Source: Pseudomonadota bacterium
Lineage (GTDB): Bacteria; Pseudomonadota; Gammaproteobacteria; Xanthomonadales; Xanthomonadaceae
DNA: 6,696 nucleotides
NCBI GenBank assembly: GCA_023394655.1
Contig: JAEXAG010000093.1
Location: 1 to 6,696 of the forward strand
Reading direction: 5' to 3'
In this document: one piece after another, positions 1 through 5,938 of the stretch
Layout: each line of letters starts with the position of its first letter
Position numbering within the stretch: position 1 is the first letter of the stretch
Notes under the pieces: generated by a model
What the model was told of the DNA's origin: nothing
What the model saw: the letters and a program-made list of their open reading frames with translations, nothing else
Database searches by the model: none
Translations under genes and position numbers: made by a program

Positions 1-127
1 CCTGCTGGGCTTCGGCGGCGGCGGCGTTGGCGTCGGTGGCGGCGTCAGCGGCCTGCTCGGCGTTGTTGGAGCAGGCGGCCAGGGCCAGGCCCATGGCCAG
101 GGCGATCAGGGTCTTGTTCATGGTCAT
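1..127 (-). CDS. Small alanine-rich lipoprotein, N-terminal part (runs off the window)
   Basis: The first 42 residues are visible and the C-terminus lies outside the window. The protein starts MTMNKT, has a hydrophobic stretch (residues 7-17) and then a lipobox LALAAC with the lipidated Cys at residue 19, so it should be processed by signal peptidase II. The mature part begins CSNNAEQAADAATDAN and is almost entirely Ala plus small or acidic residues, suggesting a short helical or disordered envelope protein. The residue after Cys is Ser, not Asp, which by the Lol rule favours the outer membrane. The start at 127 was chosen because GAGGA (135-139) lies 7 nt upstream; an internal ATG at 121 (MNKT) is possible but too far from that site. 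A promoter and a perfect inverted repeat lie upstream. No specific function is recognised; similar tiny Ala-rich lipoproteins are annotated as hypothetical in related bacteria. Confidence 0.8.
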   Translation of the reverse strand, partial: MTMNKTLIALAMGLALAACSNNAEQAADAATDANAAAAEAQQ

Positions 128-150
128 CTTGATGTCCTCGAAGGAATTGT

Positions 151-176
151 GGCAACGCGCGGCGTTGCGCGTTGCC
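151..176 (-). repeat. Perfect 10-bp inverted repeat in the leader of the lipoprotein gene
   Basis: GGCAACGCGC (151-160) is repeated exactly in inverted form at 167-176, with a 6-nt spacer. It lies between the predicted -10 box (180-185) and the ribosome binding site (135-139). With a start point near 173, most of the stem (7 bp) would form at the very 5' end of the mRNA. It could be a stabilising 5' stem-loop or an operator overlapping the start point; the sequence alone does not decide. It is not a terminator, as no T-run follows on either strand. Confidence 0.7.
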
Positions 177-179
177 GAC

Positions 180-207
180 ATGATGACAAACCCATGAACG
201 TTGTCAA
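180..207 (-). promoter_or_regulatory. Predicted sigma70 promoter for the small lipoprotein gene
   Basis: On the minus strand there is an exact TTGACA (-35, positions 207-202), a 16-bp spacer, and CATCAT (-10, positions 185-180, 4 of 6 matches). A TG one base before the -10 box (188-187) makes it an extended -10. An A-rich tract (minus strand, 234-222: four A, G, eight A) lies about 50-60 bp upstream of the predicted start near 173, where a distal UP element would sit. Together these suggest a strong promoter, as expected for an abundant small lipoprotein. Confidence 0.65.
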
Positions 208-241
208 GCCGTTTGGCCGGATTTTTTTTCTTTTCCGTTTA

Positions 242-278
242 GGCGTGTTTAGCGGGACTTAAGCCCCGCCTTCACGCC
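242..278 (-). terminator. Imperfect two-part hairpin over the thiolase stop codon, possible terminator
   Basis: Reading the minus strand, GGCGTG (278-273, overlapping the stop codon) pairs with CACGCC (247-242). An inner stem GCGGGG/UCCCGC (269-264 with 257-252, one G-U pair) closes a CUUAAG loop. The two stems are separated by a small internal loop. There is no U-run directly after the structure, so it is at best a weak intrinsic terminator, or a 3' end that protects the message after Rho-dependent termination. No other terminator for the thiolase is visible. Confidence 0.4.
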
Positions 279-1447
279 ACTTCGACGGCCATCGCCGTGG
301 CCTCGCCACCGCCGATGCACAGGCTGGCCACGCCGCGCTTCAGGCCGCGCGCCTTCAGGGCATGGATCAGGGTCACCAGCAGGCGGGCGCCGGAAGCGCC
401 GATCGGATGGCCCAAAGCGACCGCGCCGCCGTTCACGTTGACCTTGTCATGGGGGATGCCGAGATCGGTCATCGGTGCCATCGCCACGCAGGAGAACGCC
501 TCGTTGATTTCGAACAGATCGACGTCCTCGACCTTCCAGCCGGCCTTGTCCATCACCTTGCGCAGCGCATCCACCGGTGCGGTGGTGAACCATTCCGGTG
601 CCTGCGAGTGTGTGGCGTGGGCGACGATCCGGACCAGCGGCTTGAGGCCGGCGCCAGCGGCCGCATCGGCGGACATCACCACCAGCGCAGCGGCACCATC
701 TGAAATCTTGGAGGAGGACGCGGCGGTCAGCACGCCTTCCTTGCCGAAGGCGGCGCGCAGGCCCGGGATCTTCGAGACATCGATCTTGCCCGGCTCTTCG
801 TCGGTATCGACGGTCACTTCGCCCTTGCGGCCCTTGACCACCACCGGGGCGATCTCGGCCTTGAAGGCGCCATCCGCCTGGGCCTTCACCGCGCGGTTCA
901 CCGACTCGGTGGAATAGGCGTCCAGCGCTTCGCGGTCGTAGCCGTACCTGGCGCAGGCCTTGTCGCCGAACACGCCCATCGCCTGGCCGTCGTCCGGGTT
1001 GGTCAGGCCGTCGAAGGCCATGTGGTCGATGAAGGGGGCATTGCCGTAGCGGATGCCGGTGCGCGAGCCATTGAGCAGATGCGGCGCGTTGGTCATCGAT
1101 TCCATGCCGCCGGCGACGACGATCTTCGCGGAGCCGGCCTTGATGAGGTCGTGCGCCAGCATCACCGCCTTCATGCCGGAGCCGCAGACCTTGTTGATGG
1201 TGGTCGCGCCCGCGGCATCGGGAATGCCGGCGGTGCGGGAGGCCTGGCGGGCCGGGGCCTGGCCGAGGCCGGCCGGCAGCACGCAACCCATGATGACTTC
1301 CTCGACCGCTTCGGCGGGAACACCGGCCTCGGCCAGTGCCGCCGACATGGCGGCGGCGCCGAGCGTGGGCGTGGGCACGCCGGTGAACTGGCCGAGCATG
1401 GAACCGATGGCGGTGCGCTTGGCGCCGACGATGACGATGTCAGACAT
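272..1447 (-). CDS. Acetyl-CoA C-acetyltransferase (biosynthetic-type thiolase)
   Basis: The complete 391-residue protein has the usual thiolase II length. It reversibly condenses two acetyl-CoA to acetoacetyl-CoA in the cytoplasm. The N-terminal thiolase domain carries nucleophile Cys88 in NKVCGSGMKA. The C-terminal domain has NEAF (315-318), His347 in GHPIGASG and Cys377 in LCIGGGEA, so the catalytic set is complete. AGGMESM (112-118) is another family motif. The start at 1447 fits GGAG (1456-1459) 8 nt upstream and the N-terminus MSDIVIVGAKRTAIG. The gene is divergent from the autotransporter gene and stands alone in this window. It could serve acetoacetyl-CoA cleavage at the end of leucine or fatty acid breakdown, or the reverse reaction for polyhydroxybutyrate-type synthesis; no phaB or phaC is visible to favour the latter. 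Close paralogues with longer-chain specificity cannot be fully excluded. Confidence 0.95.
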   Translation of the reverse strand: MSDIVIVGAKRTAIGSMLGQFTGVPTPTLGAAAMSAALAEAGVPAEAVEEVIMGCVLPAGLGQAPARQASRTAGIPDAAGATTINKVCGSGMKAVMLAHDLIKAGSAKIVVAGGMESMTNAPHLLNGSRTGIRYGNAPFIDHMAFDGLTNPDDGQAMGVFGDKACARYGYDREALDAYSTESVNRAVKAQADGAFKAEIAPVVVKGRKGEVTVDTDEEPGKIDVSKIPGLRAAFGKEGVLTAASSSKISDGAAALVVMSADAAAGAGLKPLVRIVAHATHSQAPEWFTTAPVDALRKVMDKAGWKVEDVDLFEINEAFSCVAMAPMTDLGIPHDKVNVNGGAVALGHPIGASGARLLVTLIHALKARGLKRGVASLCIGGGEATAMAVEVA

Positions 1448-1484
1448 GGAGATTGCTCCGAATTGGGGTGTCGATGCCCCGATT

Positions 1485-1509
1485 ATCGCCGTTGGCGGCT
1501 CCCGGCGAT
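1485..1509. repeat. 7-bp inverted repeat upstream of the thiolase gene
   Basis: ATCGCCG (1485-1491) and CGGCGAT (1503-1509) form a perfect inverted repeat with an 11-bp spacer, about 40 bp upstream of the thiolase start. A GATAAT (minus strand, 1487-1482) overlapping its inner edge matches five of six -10 positions, but no convincing -35 box lies at the right distance. The repeat could be an operator near the thiolase promoter, but a 7-bp repeat in GC-rich DNA can arise by chance. Confidence 0.3.
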
Positions 1510-1585
1510 ACCGTCCGGAAAACCGGGGCGGACGAGGCGGGTGAACGAAGCGGCATGGGATCGGCCGGATGAATGGGCGACGCAG

Positions 1586-1614
1586 TTGTACGCGACGTGC
1601 AAGTGCCGGATTAT
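1586..1614 (+). promoter_or_regulatory. Candidate promoter for the autotransporter gene
   Basis: TTGTAC (1586-1591; the first three -35 positions match) and GATTAT (1609-1614; 4 of 6 of the -10 box) are separated by exactly 17 bp. The predicted start near 1621 would leave a leader of about 37 nt before the ATG at 1658. The match is modest, but this is the best-spaced pair between the divergent genes and lies in one of the less GC-rich parts of the gap. Confidence 0.35.
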
Positions 1615-1657
1615 CGGGGTTCGAGTCCCGTGGGGCGGGCGTTGACGGAGGCGAAAC

Positions 1658-4594
1658 ATGACATCCATGCCATTGCAGAAGAAGGGCCTGGCCCTTGCCA
1701 TCACCGGGGCGCTGACCCTCATGCTGAGCGCCTGCGGCGGTGGGGGCGGGGGCGGCAACATCGTCCAGCCCGCGCCGGCTCCGCCGCCACCGACCGGCGG
1801 CACGCCCTCGGTGCCGGCCGACAGCAGCCTGACCCGGCCGCTGCCGCCGACCATGCCCGGCACGGCCGCGCCGCTGGTCTTCGCCGACCCTTCGGTCAAC
1901 CAGCATTTGATCCTCACCAACGCCGCCGGCGCGCTGGCCGAAATGCCGAAAGGCAGCGGGGTGACGATCGGGTTCGTGGATTCCGGCGTGAACACTCGGC
2001 ACGTGACGCTGGCCGGCCGGGTCACCCGGAACTTCATCCGGGTGAATCCCGATGCCAACAACACCAGCGTGGATGACGTCGTCGGGCACGGCACCACGGT
2101 GGCTTCGCTGGCCGCCGGGCGGCCGGTGACCGGCAACTACGTCAATGAAAGCGGCGCCACGGTGGGCACCGCGCGATGGGGCGGCGGCATCGCCCAGAAC
2201 GCCACCATCGTGTCCAGCCGCATCATCGCCGACAAGGCACCCGAGGATGATGGCTCCGGTGCCGGCAACGAGATCCGCGCGGGCCAGAACTATGGCCCGT
2301 TCTTCCGAGACGTCAATGCGCAACTGGCCAACGCCGGCGCGCGCATCATCAACAACTCCTGGGGCGGTCTGTACTGGAACGATCCGGCGCTGACGATCGA
2401 ACTTGCCGATGCCTGGAAGGATTTCGTGGTGAACCGCCAGGGCATCGTGGTGTTCGCCAGCGGCAACTCCGGTCGGGATGCGCGCTATCGCGCCAAGCCT
2501 TCCGACAACGCGATGCTGCCGAGCATGGACGGCGGCGATCCGGTGCTGGAGCGCGGCTGGATCACCGTCGGTGCGCTCGATCCGGACAATCCCACTCAGC
2601 TCACCGCGTACTCGCAGGAGTGCGGCCCGGCGAAGAACTACTGCATGGTGGCGCCCGGCACCAACGTGTTCATCGATCCGGATGCCACCACGCAATCGAC
2701 CAGCACGCTCTGGCGCGGCGGCGGCACGTCCTACGCGGCGCCGCTGGTCTCCGGCGCGCTGGCGCTGGTGTGGTCGCATTTCCCGTGGCTCACCAACGAC
2801 CAAGTGCGGCAGACCGTGCTCGGCACCGCCAAGGATCTCGGTGCACCGGGCGTGGACGATGTCTTCGGCTGGGGCCTGCTCGATGTCACCCGCGCTTCCT
2901 GGGGGCCGGGCAACTTCGCCTGGGGCGACTTCGATGCCAACGTCAGCGGCAACTCGGTCTGGCGCAACAACATCGTCGGTGCCGGCGGCCTCATCAAGCG
3001 CGGCACCGGCACGCTCACGCTGGCCGAATCGCAGAGCTACACCGGGGCCACGCGCGTCGATGCCGGCGCGCTGGATATCCGCAAGGGATTGGCGGCATCC
3101 GCGCTCACCGTCGGCACGGGTGGCACCGTGTATGCCAGCGGCCAGTTCGCCCGCAACGTGAGCAACGCCGGCCATTTCTTCAACGACCGCAACGCCGGGG
3201 CGGTGCTGGCCGGCAACTACCAGCAGACCTCCGGCGGCAATCTCGGCGTCTGGCTGGGCACGCCGTTGCAGGTGCGCGGCACGGCCACGCTCAATGGCGG
3301 GCAGGTGAGCGTGCTCGGCATCCGCAGCGGCTACACGACCCAAGCGAAGGAAATCCTGTTGAAGGCCGATGGCGGGCTCAGCGGCACCTTCGCGCGCATC
3401 CGTTCCGCGCCCAACGTGTTCCTCGATGCCACGCTCGGCTACGACGCCAACAGCGCCTTCGTCAACATCACCCGCGTCAACGTGCGCGGCGCGGCGATGG
3501 CGATGGGGCTCTCGGCCACTTCGCTCTCGGGTGCCGGTCGGGTGGAATCGGCGATGGGCGCGATCGATGCCGGCGCGCGCGTCGGCAACGGCTTCCTCGC
3601 GGCGGCCGGCGACATCCAGCAGACGCCGGATGCGCGCTGGGCCGAACGCACCCTCGGCAGCCTGTCCGGCCAGATGCACGCGGCCTCGCTGGCGATGACC
3701 GCAGAAACCGCCGATGCCGCGCGGCGCAGCATGGCCGAACGTTTCGATGCGCTGGCCGAAAACCCGCGCCTGGCCGGTGCCTGGGCGCGCGATCTGCGCG
3801 CAAACGGCAATCTGGCCCAAGCCGGGCAAGCCGCGCTCGGCCATGATGCTGCCGGCCTCCTGCTCGGCCAGGACGTGCGCATCGGCCGGAATGGCGTCGT
3901 CGGCCTTGCAGTGGCCCAGGCCGACAGCAGCAGCTGGATGGGCACGTTGGGCGAGCGCAGCCGTGGCCGCCAGCTCGAAGGCCGTGCCTATGCCGGCTGG
4001 CTCGGGGCAGGCGCATGGCTGCAGGGCGGACTCGGTGCCGGGCGCTTCGATCGCGGCATCGAGCGACACCTGCAGCTGGGCCTGCGCGGCGAAGGCGTGG
4101 AAACCCGTGCCGGCGGCCGCTACCTGTTCGCCAATCTCGAAGGCGGCCACCGCTTCGGGCTCCTGGGTGGCCATGTTTCGCCCTATCTCGGCACCCAGTA
4201 TCTCGATGTCCGCAATACCGGCTTCCACGAGTTCGGCGGCGATGGTTTCGGGTTGCGCGCGGAAGGCTGGAGCAGCCATCGCTGGCAGGCGCACGCGGGC
4301 CTGCGGGCGACGCGCGACTGGCGCCTCGCCAACGGTTGGCAGCTCGGCCTCGATGGCCGCGCCGAATGGCAGCGCACGCTGGATTGGCGCGATGGCCTGA
4401 TGGCCAGCTTCACCGGCATCGAGCAATGGTTGCCGGTCACCGGGCTGGGACTGGCCGAACGCGGACGCCTGCTCGCGCTCGGCATGGATCTGCGTACCGA
4501 TGCGGATCGCAGCCTGCGGCTGGATGTCTCGCAACGCGACACCGTGCTCGGCAGCGACCGCGCCTGGGTCCTGCGCTATCGCCACGGATTCTGA
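1658..4594 (+). CDS. Lipidated subtilisin-like (S8) autotransporter serine protease
   Basis: A 978-residue type Va secreted protease. The lipoprotein signal peptide (KK at 8-9, hydrophobic 11-24) ends in lipobox LSAC with Cys26, followed by seven Gly and a Pro-rich linker (to about 68). The S8 domain (about 100-413) has a complete catalytic set: Asp108 in FVDSGV, His144 in GHGTTVAS, Ser358 in GGTSYAAP and oxyanion Asn270 in FASGNSG. Cys322 and Cys329 may form a disulfide. A passenger-associated beta repeat (about 443-472, RGTGTLTL then YTGATRVDAGALDI) leads into a beta-helical stalk. A helical linker (about 668-700) precedes a beta-barrel (about 706-978) ending in RYRHGF, with the expected terminal Phe. 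GGAGG (1647-1651) lies 6 nt before the start. Lipid anchor plus S8 passenger matches NalP and SphB1, which process other surface proteins and can release themselves; the substrate here is unknown. The gene appears monocistronic, with its own terminator. Confidence 0.95.
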   Translation: MTSMPLQKKGLALAITGALTLMLSACGGGGGGGNIVQPAPAPPPPTGGTPSVPADSSLTRPLPPTMPGTAAPLVFADPSVNQHLILTNAAGALAEMPKGSGVTIGFVDSGVNTRHVTLAGRVTRNFIRVNPDANNTSVDDVVGHGTTVASLAAGRPVTGNYVNESGATVGTARWGGGIAQNATIVSSRIIADKAPEDDGSGAGNEIRAGQNYGPFFRDVNAQLANAGARIINNSWGGLYWNDPALTIELADAWKDFVVNRQGIVVFASGNSGRDARYRAKPSDNAMLPSMDGGDPVLERGWITVGALDPDNPTQLTAYSQECGPAKNYCMVAPGTNVFIDPDATTQSTSTLWRGGGTSYAAPLVSGALALVWSHFPWLTNDQVRQTVLGTAKDLGAPGVDDVFGWGLLDVTRASWGPGNFAWGDFDANVSGNSVWRNNIVGAGGLIKRGTGTLTLAESQSYTGATRVDAGALDIRKGLAASALTVGTGGTVYASGQFARNVSNAGHFFNDRNAGAVLAGNYQQTSGGNLGVWLGTPLQVRGTATLNGGQVSVLGIRSGYTTQAKEILLKADGGLSGTFARIRSAPNVFLDATLGYDANSAFVNITRVNVRGAAMAMGLSATSLSGAGRVESAMGAIDAGARVGNGFLAAAGDIQQTPDARWAERTLGSLSGQMHAASLAMTAETADAARRSMAERFDALAENPRLAGAWARDLRANGNLAQAGQAALGHDAAGLLLGQDVRIGRNGVVGLAVAQADSSSWMGTLGERSRGRQLEGRAYAGWLGAGAWLQGGLGAGRFDRGIERHLQLGLRGEGVETRAGGRYLFANLEGGHRFGLLGGHVSPYLGTQYLDVRNTGFHEFGGDGFGLRAEGWSSHRWQAHAGLRATRDWRLANGWQLGLDGRAEWQRTLDWRDGLMASFTGIEQWLPVTGLGLAERGRLLALGMDLRTDADRSLRLDVSQRDTVLGSDRAWVLRYRHGF

Positions 4595-4611
4595 TCCCGG
4601 CCCCGGAAACG

Positions 4612-4639
4612 AAGAACGCGGCCGATTGGCCGCGTTTTT
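4612..4639 (+). terminator. Intrinsic terminator of the autotransporter gene, probably bidirectional
   Basis: AACGCGGCC (4615-4623) and GGCCGCGTT (4628-4636) form a perfect 9-bp stem with a GATT loop, 20 bp after the stop codon. The stem can extend through a G-U pair into the flanking A and T bases. A run of five T (4635-4639) follows. The isovaleryl-CoA dehydrogenase gene converges from the other side; in that direction the hairpin is followed by the less regular TTCTTCGTTT, so it may also stop transcription from there. Confidence 0.9.
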
Positions 4640-4659
4640 CGTGGAGCCTTCGGACGTTC

Positions 4660-5817
4660 TCAGCCGTGGCCGTTGAACAGCTCGCGGCCGATCAGCATCC
4701 GGCGGATTTCGTTGGTGCCGGCGCCGATCGCGTACAACTTGGCGTCGCGCAGCAGGCGACCGGTCGGGAACTCGTTGATGTAGCCGTTGCCGCCAAGCGA
4801 CTGGATGGCTTCCAGCGTCACCTGCACCGCGGCTTCCGATGCATGCATCAGGCACGCGGCTGCATCCACGCGGCTCTTGTGGCCGGCATCGTAGTCGCGC
4901 GCCACCTGGTAGGCGAAGGCGCGGCTGGTGGCGAGCGCCGTGTACATGTCGGCGACCTTGCCCTGCATCAACTGGAACGTGCCGATGGCGACATCGAACT
5001 GCTTGCGCTCGCGGACGTAGGGCAGGGTGATGTCGAGCGCGGCCTGCATCAGGCCGATCGGGCCGCCGGTCAGCACCAGCCGTTCGGTGTTGAGGCCGGC
5101 CATCAGCACCTTGACGCCCTGGTTGACCTCGCCCAGCACGTTTTCCGCCGGGATCTCGCAATCCTCGAACACCAGTTCGCAGGTGTTGGAGCCGCGCATG
5201 CCGAGCTTGTCGAGCTTCTGCGCGGTGGAAAAGCCCTTCATGCCGCGCTCGACGATGAAGGCGGTCATGCCGCGGCTGCCGGCTTCCTTCGGCGCGGTGC
5301 GCATGTAGACCACCAGCACGTCGGCTTCGGGGCCGTTGGTGATCCACATCTTGTTGCCGTTGGCGATCCACACGCCGTCGCGCAGTTCGGCGCGGCAGGA
5401 CATCGAGCCGACCACGTCGGAGCCGGCGCCCGGTTCGCTCATCGCCAGCGCGCCCTTCCACTCGCCGCTGCAGAGCTTCGGCAGGTACTTCGCGCGTTGC
5501 GCGTCGTTGCCGTTGGCGTAAAGGTTGTTGACGCACAGGTTGGAATGCGCGCCGTAGGAAAGACCGACCGAACCCGAGGCGCGGGAGATTTCCTCCATCG
5601 CCACCAGATGCGCGAGGTAGCCCATTTCGCTGCCGCCGAACTCGCCGGGAATGGTCAGGCCGAGCAGGCCCATTTCGCCCAGCTTCGGCCACAGATCCTG
5701 CGGGAACCAGTTTTCCTCGTCGATGGACGTGGCGCGCGGGGCGATTTCGGCTTCCGCGAAACGGCGGACGGCGTCGCGCAGGGCATCGATGTCCTCGCCG
5801 AGCTTGGGGATCTGCAT
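4660..5817 (-). CDS. liuA: Isovaleryl-CoA dehydrogenase (FAD-dependent, leucine degradation)
   Basis: A complete 385-residue acyl-CoA dehydrogenase that oxidises isovaleryl-CoA to 3-methylcrotonyl-CoA and passes electrons to ETF. Family signatures are GALAMSEPGAGSD (122-134) and SLGGNGYINEFPTGRLLRD (340-358). The substrate call rests on SYGAHSNLCVNNL (87-99), WITNGPEADVLVVYM (158-172) and the catalytic base: Glu245 in LNTERLVLTGG sits where isovaleryl-CoA dehydrogenases carry it, while the usual medium-chain position is Ala366 (IGAGTNE). The start at 5817 was chosen because AAGGA (5826-5830) lies 8 nt upstream and MQIPKLGEDI matches the family N-terminus; an in-frame ATG at 5892 would add 25 unlikely residues overlapping a hairpin. 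Leucine dehydrogenase lies 121 bp upstream on the same strand. The rest of the liu set (methylcrotonyl-CoA carboxylase, HMG-CoA lyase) is not in the window. Confidence 0.93.
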   Translation of the reverse strand: MQIPKLGEDIDALRDAVRRFAEAEIAPRATSIDEENWFPQDLWPKLGEMGLLGLTIPGEFGGSEMGYLAHLVAMEEISRASGSVGLSYGAHSNLCVNNLYANGNDAQRAKYLPKLCSGEWKGALAMSEPGAGSDVVGSMSCRAELRDGVWIANGNKMWITNGPEADVLVVYMRTAPKEAGSRGMTAFIVERGMKGFSTAQKLDKLGMRGSNTCELVFEDCEIPAENVLGEVNQGVKVLMAGLNTERLVLTGGPIGLMQAALDITLPYVRERKQFDVAIGTFQLMQGKVADMYTALATSRAFAYQVARDYDAGHKSRVDAAACLMHASEAAVQVTLEAIQSLGGNGYINEFPTGRLLRDAKLYAIGAGTNEIRRMLIGRELFNGHG

Positions 5818-5843
5818 GGATACTTTCCTTGTCGGGTGATGGT

Positions 5844-5861
5844 TCGCGCGCTCGGGCGCGA
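5844..5861 (-). repeat. 6-bp inverted repeat in the leader of the isovaleryl-CoA dehydrogenase gene
   Basis: TCGCGC (5844-5849) and GCGCGA (5856-5861) flank a 6-bp spacer, 27 bp upstream of the start codon. It could fold in the mRNA leader just before the ribosome binding site. A short all-CG stem of this kind is common by chance in such DNA, so a regulatory role is only a possibility. No clear promoter was found between the leucine dehydrogenase stop and this point. Confidence 0.2.
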
Positions 5862-5891
5862 GGATTCGTTCGGGCGCCTGGGCCGGAAACA

Positions 5892-5918
5892 TTCCGGGGC
5901 CGCATCGCGACCCCGGAA
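5892..5918 (-). terminator. Strong hairpin between leucine dehydrogenase and isovaleryl-CoA dehydrogenase genes
   Basis: TTCCGGGG (5892-5899) and CCCCGGAA (5911-5918) are a perfect 8-bp inverted repeat. On the minus-strand transcript the stem continues through a U-G pair and CGC/GCG to a 3-nt loop, about 12 pairs in all. It begins 20 nt after the leucine dehydrogenase stop and is followed by UGUUU, a poor U-run. It may act as a partial terminator or as a processing or stabilising element that sets unequal expression of the two leucine genes. Confidence 0.5.
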
Positions 5919-5938
5919 ACGACGGCTTCGGGCCGGGC

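Noticed and set aside
211..234. Plus-strand intrinsic terminator before the T-run at 222-229
   Set aside because: No plus-strand gene ends nearby and the preceding sequence forms only a 3-bp stem. On the minus strand the same tract is better explained as an A-rich upstream promoter element.
1600..1640. Possible complete tRNA gene
   Set aside because: Only a T-arm-like piece exists. No pairing acceptor stem, D-arm, anticodon arm or CCA end could be built upstream or downstream.
2620..3846. A second long plus-strand frame inside the autotransporter gene
   Set aside because: It overlaps the protease and passenger domains in another frame and is Arg/His-rich without recognisable motifs, so it is a composition shadow of the real gene.
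5818..5892. Start of isovaleryl-CoA dehydrogenase at the ATG at 5892
   Set aside because: The added 25 residues (MFPAQAPERIL and following) do not resemble the family, the ATG sits at the edge of a hairpin, and the start at 5817 has a well-spaced ribosome binding site and the family N-terminus.
272..5905. A minus-strand frame open for 1877 codons that ends in the thiolase and runs antisense through the whole autotransporter gene
   Set aside because: Only the last 391 codons look like a protein. The upstream part is low-complexity Arg/Ala/Gly/His text antisense to a well-supported gene and then out of frame with isovaleryl-CoA dehydrogenase. Long open antisense frames are common in GC-rich DNA, where stop codons are rare.
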